Source: CAVVSD01 sp963757125
GTDB lineage: Bacteria; Actinomycetota; Thermoleophilia; Solirubrobacterales; Solirubrobacteraceae
NCBI GenBank assembly: GCA_963757125.1
Contig: CAVWQP010000009.1
Coordinates: forward strand, 1 to 64,000
Direction of reading: 5' to 3'
Length of the DNA: 64,000 nt
This document shows positions 37,480 through 46,074 of the stretch, piece after piece. Positions within the stretch are counted from its first letter, which is position 1. Every line of letters starts with the position of its first letter. Under the pieces are notes generated by a model. That model had not been told where the DNA came from and ran no database searches. It was given only the letters and a program-made list of their open reading frames with translations. The position numbers and the translations under genes are program-made.

Positions 37480-38129
37480 GCGACGCACCGATCCGGCTCG
37501 TGATCGCCGACGACCACCCGGTCGTGCGCGACGGGCTCAGCGGCATCTTCGAGAGCGACCCGGGCTTCGAGGTCCTCGGCCAGGCGGCCGACGGTGCGCA
37601 GGCGGTCGACCTCGCGGAGCGCCTCGGTCCCGACGTCGTGCTCATGGACCTGCGGATGCCCGGCACCGACGGCCTCGGCGCGATCGCCGAGATCGCCCGC
37701 CGCGGGCTCGCCGCCCGGGTCCTGGTGCTCACGACCTACGACACCGACGCCGACGTGCTGCCCGCGATCCAGGCCGGCGCGACGGGCTACCTGCTCAAGG
37801 ACGCGCCGCGCACCGAGCTCCTGCGGGCCGTGCGCGCCGCGGCGCGCGGCGAGTCGGTCCTCTCGCCGTCGGTCGCCAGCCGGGTGCTGGGCCGGGTCCG
37901 CCGGCCGTCGAACGACGTGCCCGACGACCTGAGCCCACGCGAGCTGGAGATCCTCGGGCTCGTCGCCCGCGGCACGACGAACCGGGAGGCGGCGAAGCGC
38001 CTCTTCATCAGCGAGGCGACGGTGAAGACCCACCTGCTCCACATCTACGCGAAGCTCGGCGTCAACGACCGGGCCGCGGCGGTGGCGGTGGGGTTCGACC
38101 GGGGGTTGCTCACGCCGAAGGGTCGGTGA
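37476..38129 (+). CDS. NarL/FixJ-family response regulator
   Basis: 217 aa. Receiver: Asp12/Asp13 (VIADDHPVVRDGLSG), phosphoacceptor Asp58 (VVLMDLRMPGTDGL), Lys108 (GYLLKDAP). LuxR-type HTH at the end: LSPRELEILGLVARGTTNRE, AKRLFISEATVKTHLLHIY. The kinase His219 should phosphorylate it, after which it would raise expression of the exporter. Starts inside the kinase stop (ATGA); its last 20 bp overlap the convergent YceI gene. Confidence 0.94.
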   Translation: MSDAPIRLVIADDHPVVRDGLSGIFESDPGFEVLGQAADGAQAVDLAERLGPDVVLMDLRMPGTDGLGAIAEIARRGLAARVLVLTTYDTDADVLPAIQAGATGYLLKDAPRTELLRAVRAAARGESVLSPSVASRVLGRVRRPSNDVPDDLSPRELEILGLVARGTTNREAAKRLFISEATVKTHLLHIYAKLGVNDRAAAVAVGFDRGLLTPKGR

Positions 38130-38670
38130 CCTCGGGCATGAGCAGCAGGTCGATGTCGACCTCGACGTCCCAACCGACCGCGTTCCCGCCGCCCGGCAGC
38201 TCCGCCTGCCAGTCGAAGCCGAACTCGCGGCGGTCGAAGTTCGTCCGCAGCTGCAGCCCGGCGACCTCGCCGAAGCCGGCCATCCGAGGCGCCGCGTAGT
38301 GACCGCCGGCGGTGATCGGCCGCGTCACGCCCCGGATCGTGAGCTCGCCGTCCACCTCCGCCCGGCCGTCCTCGGCCAGACGGACGTCGGTCGAGCGGAA
38401 CGTGATGCGGGGATGCTGCTCGGCGTCGAAGAACGCCGGGCCGAGGACGCTCGCCCGCATGGCGGCCGGGGCGACGATCGAGATGGACTCGACGCCCGCC
38501 GAGCCCTCCAGGACGAGCGCGTCGCCCTCGGCGTGCAGCGTCGCCTCGACGTCGGAGAGCGAGCCTCGGAACCAGAAGACGCCGGAGTGGCGGACCGCGA
38601 AGGCGAAGCTCGAGGGCGCGGCCTGGGCGCGGTAGAGGCCGGAGAAGGGCTGGACGGTGACGGTCGACAT
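38110..38670 (-). CDS. YceI-family lipid-binding protein
   Basis: 186 aa, no signal peptide, so cytoplasmic unlike most YceI proteins. The fold is a polyisoprenoid-binding lipocalin-like barrel: SSFAFAVRHSGVFWFRGSLS, LGPAFFDAEQHPRITFRSTD, DGELTIRGVTRPITAGGHYA, and FDRREFGFDWQAELPGGGNA, all YceI signatures. Ribosome site AGGAGGAAC sits just before ATG. An ECF41-type promoter lies in the 66-bp gap upstream, next to the ECF41 sigma gene, so it is the likely target of that sigma factor. Confidence 0.92.
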   Translation of the reverse strand: MSTVTVQPFSGLYRAQAAPSSFAFAVRHSGVFWFRGSLSDVEATLHAEGDALVLEGSAGVESISIVAPAAMRASVLGPAFFDAEQHPRITFRSTDVRLAEDGRAEVDGELTIRGVTRPITAGGHYAAPRMAGFGEVAGLQLRTNFDRREFGFDWQAELPGGGNAVGWDVEVDIDLLLMPEVTDPSA

Positions 38671-38707
38671 GTGGTTCCTCCTGTCGTGTTCGGCTGTTCG
38701 GAGGTCT

Positions 38708-38734
38708 GACAGCGCAGCCGGCCGTCCTGTGACA
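38708..38734 (-). promoter_or_regulatory. ECF41-type promoter of yceI
   Basis: On the minus strand TGTCACA (38734-38728) is followed, after exactly 16 bp, by TGTC (38711-38708). The published ECF41 consensus is TGTCACA, 16 bp, CGTC, so the -35 is perfect and the -10 differs in the first base. It begins 3 bp after the stop of the ECF41 sigma gene and ends 38 bp before the yceI start; no comparable match is upstream of the sigma gene itself. Confidence 0.75.
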
Positions 38735-38736
38735 GG

Positions 38737-39618
38737 TCAGAGATGAGCGAGCTTGTCCGGGTTGCGCACGACGCGCACCGTCTGGATCCGGCCATCGACG
38801 ACGTCCACGGTGAGCACGCTCAGGACCCGGATCTCGGCGTCGTCCGGCCCTCGCACAACGCGGCCGGGCTGGCCGTTGACCCGCACGAGCCGTGTCTCCA
38901 TGTCGCCGGAGCGTGCGAGCCCCGCGACGGTGGCCATGAAGCGCGCGATGAGCGCGGCGCCGAGGATCGGCTCCTCCGGGGCCATCGCCTTGCCGCCGTG
39001 GTCGGCGTAGAGGACGGCATCCTTGGCGAGCAGCTCCTCGAGCGCCTCCAGGTCGCCCTCCTCGGCGGCTGCGAGGAACCGCTCGAGCAGCGCGTCGCGC
39101 GCTGCCTCGTCGGGGTCGAAGCGCGGGCGCCCGGCCTCGAGATGCTTGCGCGCCCGCGTCACGAGCTGGCGCGCGTTGGCCTCGGTCCGCTCGATGATCG
39201 CGGCGATGTCCACGTATTCGTACCCGAACACCTCGCGCAGCAGGTACGCCGCCCGCTCGACCGGGGTGAGCCGCTCCATGAGCACGAGCAGGGCCAGCGA
39301 CAGCGAGTCCGCGAGCTCAGCCTGCGCGTGAGGCCCGGGCACCGGGTCCCCGAGCAGCGGCTCGGGCAGCCACGGCCCGACATAGGACTCGCGACGGGCG
39401 CGCGCCGACGTGAGCACGTTGATCGAGAGCCGCGTCGCGACCGTGGTCGTCCAGGCGGCCGGCTCGTCGATCGAGCCGTTCTGGCGTGTCAGTCGCAGGA
39501 GCGTCTCCTGCGCGACGTCCTCGGCCTCCGAGACGCTGCCGAGCATCCGGTACGCGATGCCGAAGCAGTGCCGCCGCAGCGCCTCGAGCTCTCTGGTGTC
39601 CGTCGTGCTCGGGGCCAT
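38737..39618 (-). CDS. ECF41-group RNA polymerase sigma factor with SnoaL-like C-terminus
   Basis: 293 aa from ATG 39618. Region 2 includes HCFGIAYRMLGSVSEAEDVAQ; region 4 is VFGYEYVDIAAIIERTEANARQ. The linker WLPEPLL and the SnoaL-like domain (about residue 165 to the end) are ECF41 hallmarks, including the YADHGGKAMA (DGGGK-type) and final NPDKLAHL motifs, through which the C-terminal domain controls activity without an anti-sigma factor. Targets: see the yceI promoter. Classical ECF41 targets are carboxymuconolactone decarboxylases and oxidoreductases, so YceI would be an unusual partner. Confidence 0.92.
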   Translation of the reverse strand: MAPSTTDTRELEALRRHCFGIAYRMLGSVSEAEDVAQETLLRLTRQNGSIDEPAAWTTTVATRLSINVLTSARARRESYVGPWLPEPLLGDPVPGPHAQAELADSLSLALLVLMERLTPVERAAYLLREVFGYEYVDIAAIIERTEANARQLVTRARKHLEAGRPRFDPDEAARDALLERFLAAAEEGDLEALEELLAKDAVLYADHGGKAMAPEEPILGAALIARFMATVAGLARSGDMETRLVRVNGQPGRVVRGPDDAEIRVLSVLTVDVVDGRIQTVRVVRNPDKLAHL

Positions 39619-39671
39619 GCTCGAACGTACACCCGGGCGCAGGCATCGGGTGCTCTCGATGACCAGGTGGT

Positions 39672-41327
39672 CTAAGGCGCGATCCGCTGACCGGCGCGCC
39701 GCAGCCGGTACCAGCGGGCGCCGTAGCGGCCGAGTTGCACGGCAACGCGACCGTCCTGGCCGATCGCCCGCTCGTCGTGGTCGAACAGGTCCACGAGCAC
39801 CGCATCCGGTCCGGCGTCCTCGATCGCCAGCTCGCAGTCCACGGGTCGGTCGGCGAGGTTGTGGACCGCGACGATCGTCGAGGTCTCCCAGTCGCTGCGG
39901 TGAGCGAAGACGGAGGCCTCGCCCGTGTCGAGCAGCGTGCACGCGCCCCAGCCCAGCTCCGGGCACTCCTTGCGCCGCCGGATGAGCCGCTCGAACCAGC
40001 TGAGGAGGGACTGCGGGTCGCGCCGCTGTCGTGCGACGTTGATGTCGCCCGGGTCTTCGGCGAGCGGGCGGAACGGCTCGTCGGCGGTCGTGAAGCCCTC
40101 GTGGCGTTCGGGCGCCCACTGCATCGGGCTGCGCACGCTCATGCGGCCCTCGAGCTCGAGGTTCTCGGCCATGCCGATCTCCTCGCCGTAGAAGAGCACG
40201 GGCGTCCCCGGCAGCGAGAACGCGATGCTGTAGGCGAGACGGATGCGGTCCGGGTCGCCGCCGAGCATCGTGGGCAGTCGCCGGCGCAGGCCGCGCCCGT
40301 AGAGCTGATGGCGTTCCTCGGGACCGAACGCCGCGAAGACCTCGGCGCGCTCCGAGTCGCCGAGCTTGTCCAGCGTGAGCTCGTCGTGGTTGCGCACGAA
40401 GTTGGCCCACTGCGCGTCCTCGGGGATCGGCGTGAGCGCGCGCAGGGCGTCGGCCAGCGGCGCTGCCCGCTCGGTCGCGAGCGCGAGGAACAGCGCCTGG
40501 TTGACGCTGAAGCTCAGGACCATGTGCAGCTCGTCGCCGTCCTCGTCGCCGAAGAACTCGCGCTGCTGCCGCGGCGCGAGGTTGACCTCGCCCATGAGGA
40601 TCGCCTCGCCCGCGCGCCGCGACAGGAAACGGCGCAGGTCGCGCAGGAGCTCGTGCGGGTCCTGCAGCGCGCCCTCCGGCATGCCCATCGGCTCGAGCAT
40701 GAACGGCACCGCGTCGACGCGGAACCCGGCGAGCCCCTGGTCGAGCCAGAAGCCGACGACCTGGGCGATCTCGTCGCGGACCTCGGGGTTGGCGACGTTG
40801 AGGTCGGGCTGGAACGAGTAGAAGCGGTGCAGGTAGTACTGGCCCGCCTCGTCGTCCCACGTCCAGTTGGAGCTCTCCTGGTCGGGGAACACGATGTCCC
40901 CCGGCTTCTCCTCGGGCTTCTCGTCCACCCAGACGTAGAAGTCGCGGTAGGGCGAGTCGCGGTCGGCACGTGCGGCCTGGAACCACGGGTGCTGGTCGGA
41001 GGTGTGGTTCATCACCAGATCGGCGATCACGCGGATGCCCCGGTCGCGCGCCGTGCGCAGCATCTCGGCGAAGTCGCCGTGCGTGCCGAGATCGGGCTGG
41101 ACGCCGTAGAAGTCGCTGATGTCGTAGCCGTCGTCGCGCCCGGGGGAGGGATGGAACGGCATGAGCCAGAGGCACGTGACGCCGATGCCGGACAGGTAGT
41201 CGAGCCGGTCGGTGAGACCCGACAGGTCACCGCGACCGTCTCCGTCGGCGTCCAGGAAGCACTGCACCGGCAGGCAGTAGAGGACCGCGTTCTTCCACCA
41301 GACGTCGCTGGTCGCCTTGCTCTTCAT
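39672..41327 (-). CDS. GH13 alpha-glucosidase/trehalose synthase-like enzyme
   Basis: 551 aa. Full TIM barrel: RDDGYDISDFYGVQPDLGTH and NHTSDQHPWFQAARADRDSP are trehalose synthase (TreS) signatures. Nucleophile Asp205 (GFRVDAVPFM), acid/base Glu247 (ILMGEVNLA), stabiliser Asp315 (RNHDELTLDKLG). TreS isomerises maltose to trehalose, but related GH13 proteins hydrolyse maltose or trehalose; length without a maltokinase domain suits either. No signal peptide. Its ATG overlaps the TGA of the flavin oxidoreductase upstream (ATGA 41324-41327), so the pair is translated together. Confidence 0.85.
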   Translation of the reverse strand: MKSKATSDVWWKNAVLYCLPVQCFLDADGDGRGDLSGLTDRLDYLSGIGVTCLWLMPFHPSPGRDDGYDISDFYGVQPDLGTHGDFAEMLRTARDRGIRVIADLVMNHTSDQHPWFQAARADRDSPYRDFYVWVDEKPEEKPGDIVFPDQESSNWTWDDEAGQYYLHRFYSFQPDLNVANPEVRDEIAQVVGFWLDQGLAGFRVDAVPFMLEPMGMPEGALQDPHELLRDLRRFLSRRAGEAILMGEVNLAPRQQREFFGDEDGDELHMVLSFSVNQALFLALATERAAPLADALRALTPIPEDAQWANFVRNHDELTLDKLGDSERAEVFAAFGPEERHQLYGRGLRRRLPTMLGGDPDRIRLAYSIAFSLPGTPVLFYGEEIGMAENLELEGRMSVRSPMQWAPERHEGFTTADEPFRPLAEDPGDINVARQRRDPQSLLSWFERLIRRRKECPELGWGACTLLDTGEASVFAHRSDWETSTIVAVHNLADRPVDCELAIEDAGPDAVLVDLFDHDERAIGQDGRVAVQLGRYGARWYRLRRAGQRIAP

Positions 41328-42283
41328 CCGGCCAGCCCCGGCAGGACGTGCTCCGCGAACGCGTCGATGAACGGCCCCTGTTCGCGGCCGACGTGGTGGA
41401 CGTAGAGCTCGTCGGGCTCGAACGCGAGCAGCTCGTGCAGCCAGGCGGAGAGCTGCCCGAGGTCGCTCGTGACGAGCACCGAGGCGCGCATGTCCTCCGG
41501 GCGGACGTGGCGTGCGGCCTCGTCGAACGCCTCGGCGCTGTCGAGATCCCACGGGATCGGCGGGCTGAAGACGTTCGTGCGCCATTGGTCGTGCGCGATC
41601 GCGAGCGCCTCCTCGTCGGTCGGCGCCCAGCTCACATGCACCTGGATGACGAGCCGTCCCTCGCCTCCGGCGTCGCGCCAGCCGCCGATGACGCGCTGCA
41701 TGGTCTCGCGCGCCTGGCAGATCGTCGCCAGGCCGTCCGACCAGCCGGCCAGCCAACGGGCGGTCGGCTCGCTCACCGCGGCGCCGACGAGCGGCGGCGG
41801 CTCGGCGGGCAGCGTCCACAGCCGGGCACGGTCGACGTGCACGAGACCGTGGTGCGTGACCTCCTCGCCCGCGAACAGCGCACGCATGACGTCGACGCAT
41901 TCGCGCAGCCGGGCGTTGCGCGTGGGTTTGTCCGGCCAACGCTCGCCCGTGATGTGCTCGTTGGAGGCCTCGCCGCTGCCCAGGGCGATCCACAGCCGCC
42001 GCGGGAACATCTCGCAGATCGTCGCCGCCGCCTGCGCGATGATCGCGGGGTGGTAGCGCTGGCCGGGCGCGTTCACGACGCCGAACGGCAACGAGGTCGT
42101 CGCCATGGCGGCGGCGAGCCACGACCAGGCGAAGCCCGACTCTCCCTGGCGCGCGCTCCAGGGAGAGAAGTGGTCGGAGGACATGCCGCCCCCGAACCCG
42201 GCGGCCTCGCACGCGCGGGCGACCTCCAGCAGCACGCTGGGCGCGATCTGCTCGTGCGAGTGGTGCAGGCCGATGATCGTCAT
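41324..42283 (-). CDS. LLM-class flavin oxidoreductase (non-F420 type)
   Basis: 319 aa luciferase-like monooxygenase. GFGGGMSSDHFSPWSARQGE and GVVNAPGQRYHPAIIAQAAA are family elements; the overall pattern, with FPRRLWIALGSGEASNEHIT, matches the group I recall as 'probable non-F420 flavinoid oxidoreductase' (TIGR03885). Electron donor and substrate unknown. It precedes the GH13 gene with a 4-bp overlap; I recall the same pairing with trehalose synthase genes elsewhere, so it may be part of a trehalose-associated unit. Confidence 0.8.
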   Translation of the reverse strand: MTIIGLHHSHEQIAPSVLLEVARACEAAGFGGGMSSDHFSPWSARQGESGFAWSWLAAAMATTSLPFGVVNAPGQRYHPAIIAQAAATICEMFPRRLWIALGSGEASNEHITGERWPDKPTRNARLRECVDVMRALFAGEEVTHHGLVHVDRARLWTLPAEPPPLVGAAVSEPTARWLAGWSDGLATICQARETMQRVIGGWRDAGGEGRLVIQVHVSWAPTDEEALAIAHDQWRTNVFSPPIPWDLDSAEAFDEAARHVRPEDMRASVLVTSDLGQLSAWLHELLAFEPDELYVHHVGREQGPFIDAFAEHVLPGLAG

Positions 42284-42342
42284 GTCGGCGCGGGGCGTAC
42301 CCGCCCGTCCGGCGGGGCACGCCGCGCCGGTACGCTTCGCCC

Positions 42343-43492
42343 ATGGCGTCGACCGTGCCCGTCGATCTGTACGACCTCCCGCCGGAGTTCACCGAGTTCC
42401 GCGATGCGATCCGCCAGATCGCCCAAGAGCGCGTCGCGCCCCGCGCGGCGGAGATCGACGCGAAGGCCGAGTACCCCTGGGATCTCCGCAAGCTCTTCGC
42501 CGAGCACGACCTCCTCGGTCTGCCGTTCTCCGAGGAGCACGGCGGCACCGGGACCGGCGCGCTCATGCTGAACATCGCGATCGAGGAGATCGCGAAAGCG
42601 TGCGCGTCGACGGCGCTCATCCTCATGCTGCAGGACCTCGGCACGCTGCCGATCCGGCTGCACGGCTCGCCGGAGCTGCAGGAGCGCTTCCTGCCGCGCT
42701 GCGCGACCGGCGAGCTCGCGCCCGCGTTCGCGCTGTCCGAGCCCGAGGCCGGGTCCGACCCCGCCGGCATGACGACCCGCGCGGTCCGCGACGGCGACGA
42801 GTGGGTCATCACCGGCACGAAGAACTGGATCTCGAACCTCGGGATCGCCGACTTCTACGTCGTGTTCGCCGTGACCGACCCCGAGTCGCGCCGGCTCAGC
42901 GCCTTCGTCGTCGAGTCCGACCGGCCCGGCTTCAGCGTCGGCAAGCTCGAGCACAAGCTCGGCATCCGAGGGCTCGCCGACCGGCCAGCCGATCTTCGAC
43001 GACGTGCGCATCCCCGCCGACAACCTCATCGGCACCGAGGGCAAGGGCCTGTCCGTCGCGCTGTCGACGCTCGACCACTCGCGGCTCGGCGTCGCGGCGC
43101 AGGCGCTCGGCATCGCGCAGGGCGCGACCGACTACGCCGTCGCCTACGCGAAGGAGCGCCGCCAGTTCGGGCAGCCGATCGGGTCGTTCCAGGGGATGCA
43201 GTTCAAGCTCGCCGACATGGAGACGCGCACCGCCGCGGCGCGCGAGCTGCTCTACAAGGCGTGCGCGAAGGCCGACCGCGGCGAGCGCGACCTCGGCAAG
43301 TTCTCGGCGATGGCGAAGCTCTTCGCGAGCGACACCGCGATGGCCGTGACGGTCGAGGCGGTGCAGGTCCTGGGCGGCTACGGCTACGTCAGCGAGTACC
43401 CGGTGGAGCGGATGATGCGCGACGCGAAGATCACGCAGATCTACGAGGGCACGAACGAGATCCAGCGCGTCGTGATCGCGAGGACCCTGTGA
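42343..43492 (+). CDS. Acyl-CoA dehydrogenase, one frameshift
   Basis: 382 aa after correction. ACAD signatures: FALSEPEAGSDPAGMTTRAV and WVITGTKNWISNLG in the first frame, then, after a shift at about 42985 in a GGG run, PIFDDVRIPADNLIGTEGKG, RRQFGQPIGSFQGMQFKLAD and the catalytic end QIYEGTNEIQRVVIARTL with the base Glu. The span is 1150 bp, a codon multiple plus one, fitting one extra G. It makes the alpha-beta double bond in a short-chain acyl-CoA. Stop overlaps the start of the metallopeptidase gene (GTGA 43489-43492). Confidence 0.9.
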
Positions 43493-44110
43493 CGCAAGCG
43501 CATCCTGCTGTCGGCGGCCGTCGCGCTGTCGGCCGGCCTGGCGGTCATCGCCGCGCTGGCCGGGTTCAGCGACTCGACGCCGATCCGGCTCATCCAGGGC
43601 GCCGCGTTCCTCGTGCTGCTCATCTTCGGCATCGGCGGCGCGATGGGCGCCGTCGGCGTGCGGATGGCCGGCTGGCAGGAGCCCGAGAGCGAGGAGGACT
43701 TCGAGCGCGTCGTGGAGCGCGCGGAGCGCCTCGCCCGCGACGGCACCGCCGCGGAGCCCGACGAGATGGAGTTCGCAGAGCTCGACCCGCTCGACGACGA
43801 GGACTTCGAGGAGCTCGTGCGCGAGGCGCTCGACGAGCTGCCCGACCTCCTCCAGCGCGCGCTCGGCCGCAACGTCGCGGTCGTGATCTCCGACGGCGGG
43901 CGCAAGCACCGCGCCTACGGGCTCTACCACGGCGACGGCGTCGCCCGCGACGACATCCCGGACAAGATCCTCATCTTCCGCGACACGCTGCGCCGCGACT
44001 TCGGGCACGACCCGGATCTCCTGCGCGAGCAGGTGACCATCACGGTCCGCCACGAGCTCGCGCACCACCTGGGCGCGGACGAGCTCGGCGTCCGCGAGCT
44101 CGGCCTCTAG
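43489..44110 (+). CDS. Membrane-anchored metallopeptidase (HExxH), one frameshift
   Basis: About 206 aa after correction. GTG 43489 overlaps the acyl-CoA dehydrogenase stop (GTGA); with one extra C near 43495 removed, the frame reads V-T-KRILLSAAVALSAGLAVI, giving two N-terminal membrane helices ending LVLLIFGIGGAMGAV. Without it, only a truncated GTG start at 43613 is left. The C-terminal domain is a PF06262-type zincin: LPDLLQRALGRNVAVVI, LYHGDGVARDDIPDKILIFR and VRHELAHHLGADELGVRELG with HELAHH as the zinc site. TAG shares CTAG with the GNAT gene on the other strand. Confidence 0.75.
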
Positions 44111-44448
44111 ATCGCGAGAGCCGGTCGCCGGCGCGGCCGGAACGCCGCGACGATCCTGCGGCGACGGTCGGCGGATGCACGCCGCAGCAGGGCGAGCGCG
44201 AGCATCGCGCCGACGCCGCGGCGCTGCCACTCCTCGGCGATCGCGAACGTGACGTCGGAGGTGCCGTCGCCGCCGGGCGCGTACTGCGCGACCCCGGCGA
44301 TCGAGCCGTCGCGGGGATCGACGGCCGCGAGCGTCACGCGCCCGTCGAAGCGCAGGCTGCGCGCCTGCGGGCCGAGGCCCTCCAGCAGGCTCGCGTCGTC
44401 GGCCGAGACGGCCCGGACGACGAGGCGGGGGTTCGTCGCGAGCGGCAT
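44107..44448 (-). CDS. Short GNAT-family acetyltransferase
   Basis: 113 aa, about two thirds of a normal GNAT. Motif A is present: TFAIAEEWQRRGVGAMLALA (the R/Q-x-x-G-x-G/A acetyl-CoA loop is QRRGVGA). The C-terminal basic stretch RRRRIVAAFRPRRRPALAI replaces the usual last strand, so it may be a truncated copy of the upstream GNAT (44451-44957), with which it shares the start region LVVRAVSADDASLL versus MPVTRFDRERLAG. It starts 2 bp after the upstream gene ends. Acceptor unknown. Confidence 0.75.
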   Translation of the reverse strand: MPLATNPRLVVRAVSADDASLLEGLGPQARSLRFDGRVTLAAVDPRDGSIAGVAQYAPGGDGTSDVTFAIAEEWQRRGVGAMLALALLRRASADRRRRIVAAFRPRRRPALAI

Positions 44449-44450
44449 GA

Positions 44451-44957
44451 CTATGCCGCCAGCGCCAGCGGGCTGTGCAGCGACAGGGTCAGCTCGGCGA
44501 CGCCGTGGCTGGCGCCGACCTTGCGGAAGCCCAGGCCGCGCAGCAGGGCGCGGGCCGGCGCGTTGTCGTGCAGCGTGAGGGCGATGAGGCTGTTGATGCC
44601 GTTGGCCTCCGCGCGCGGCAGCAGCGTCCGCAGGAGCGTCGTGGCGACGCCGTGGCCCTGCCAGTCGTCGACGACGAAGAACGCGAGGTCGGCCGACATG
44701 ACGCGCTCGTCGAGCACGGCGTAGCGGGCGACGCCGACGAACGAGCCGTCGACGGGGTCGACCGCTGCGATCGCGTCGTGCGTGCGGTGGTCGATGTCCG
44801 TGAAGTAGGTCAGCTCGGCGTCGCTGAGCGTCGGCTTCGGGTGCAGGAACCGCTGGTAGCGGGACTGGCGGCTCATCCGCTCGAACGCGCCGGCGAGCCG
44901 CTCGCGGTCGAAGCGCGTGACCGGCATCAGGACCGGGTTGTGACTCGTCTGGCGCAT
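44451..44957 (-). CDS. GNAT-family acetyltransferase
   Basis: 168 aa. Motif A is clear: SADLAFFVVDDWQGHGVATT, where QGHGVA is the acetyl-CoA pyrophosphate loop; ALTLHDNAPARALLRGLGFR is motif B. The front part, SRQSRYQRFLHPKPTLSDAE with LTYFTDIDHRTHDAIAAVDP, resembles the AcuA/PatZ-like single-domain acetyltransferases that act on proteins. Protein acetylation is possible but not proven. Divergent from the DAHP synthase gene 95 bp away. Confidence 0.87.
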   Translation of the reverse strand: MRQTSHNPVLMPVTRFDRERLAGAFERMSRQSRYQRFLHPKPTLSDAELTYFTDIDHRTHDAIAAVDPVDGSFVGVARYAVLDERVMSADLAFFVVDDWQGHGVATTLLRTLLPRAEANGINSLIALTLHDNAPARALLRGLGFRKVGASHGVAELTLSLHSPLALAA

Positions 44958-45052
44958 GTCAGGAAAGGTCGCGCGTCGGCGGTCGACGGGCCTCCGAGTC
45001 AGCTCCCGGCCCGGGGTACGGCCAGCACCCGGCGTAGCATCCCCCGGCGGTG

Positions 45053-46072
45053 ATGATCGTCATGACACCGGGGGCGGGCGAAGCGGAGATCGAGGCCGTC
45101 CGCGAGCGCCTCGCGACGACCGGCGTGCACGTCGTCGTCATGCCCGGCGAGCTGACGACGGCGATCGGCGCGATCGGCGATCCGGAGGGCGTGCGCGAGC
45201 TCGGGCTGGAGGGGATGCCCGGCGTGGACCGCGTCGTCCCGATCTCGCGGCCGTACAAGCTCGCGTCCTCCGAGCTGTTCCACCAGGGCCCGACCGCGTT
45301 CGAGCTCGCTGGGCGCCGGATCGGAGGCGGGGACACGTTCTGCCTCATCGCCGGCCCGTGCACCGTGGAGTCGCGGGAGCAGACGCTCGCCGTCGCGCGC
45401 GTCGTGCACGAGGCAGGCGCATCGATGCTTCGCGGCGGCGCGTTCAAGCCGCGGACGTCGCCGTTCGCGTTCAAGGGCCTCGGCGTCGAGGCGCTGGAGA
45501 TCCTCTCCGTCGCGCGCGAGGTCACCGGCCTCCCGGTCGTGACCGAGCTGCTCGACGCGCAGCACGCCGACGCGATCGCCGAGCACGCCGACGTCGTCCA
45601 GATCGGCGCGCGCAACATGCAGAACTACGCGCTGCTGGAGGTCGCCGGGCGCCTGGGCAAGCCGGTGCTGCTCAAGCGCGGCCTGTCGTCGAGCCTCGAG
45701 GAGCTGCTGCAGGCGGCGGACTACGTCCTCAAGGAGGGCGAGGAGCGCGTCGTGCTCTGCGAGCGCGGCATCCGCACGTTCGAGACGGCCACGCGCTTCA
45801 CGCTCGACCTCGGCGCGATCCCCTGGCTCAAGCTGCACACCCACCTGCCCGTCATCGTCGATCCCAGCCACGCCGCGGGCGACCGTCGCCTCGTCGAGCC
45901 GCTGAGCCGCGCGGCCGCCGCGGTGGGGGCGGACGGGATCATCGTGGAGGTCCACGACCACCCCGAGGTGGCGCTGTGCGACGGGCCGCAGTCGCTGGGG
46001 ACGGGGTCGTTCGCCGACTACGTCGCCGGCGTGGCCGCGCACGCCCGGCTCGCCGGGAAGGAGCTGGCCTAG
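45053..46072 (+). CDS. aroF: 3-deoxy-7-phosphoheptulonate synthase (DAHP synthase, AroF-type Ibeta)
   Basis: 339 aa from ATG 45053 (a GTG is in frame at 45050). The N-terminal 80 residues form the ferredoxin-like regulatory domain known from Thermotoga DAHP synthase (IVMTPGAGEAEIEAVRERLA, VVPISRPYKLASSELFH). The barrel carries LIAGPCTVESREQTLAVARV (metal Cys), ASMLRGGAFKPRTSPFAFKG, VLLKRGLSSSLEELLQAADY and VDPSHAAGDRRLVEPLSRAA (His ligand). It joins PEP and erythrose 4-phosphate as the first step of aromatic amino acid synthesis; the front domain gives Tyr feedback in relatives. Confidence 0.94.
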   Translation: MIVMTPGAGEAEIEAVRERLATTGVHVVVMPGELTTAIGAIGDPEGVRELGLEGMPGVDRVVPISRPYKLASSELFHQGPTAFELAGRRIGGGDTFCLIAGPCTVESREQTLAVARVVHEAGASMLRGGAFKPRTSPFAFKGLGVEALEILSVAREVTGLPVVTELLDAQHADAIAEHADVVQIGARNMQNYALLEVAGRLGKPVLLKRGLSSSLEELLQAADYVLKEGEERVVLCERGIRTFETATRFTLDLGAIPWLKLHTHLPVIVDPSHAAGDRRLVEPLSRAAAAVGADGIIVEVHDHPEVALCDGPQSLGTGSFADYVAGVAAHARLAGKELA

Positions 46073-46074
46073 CC

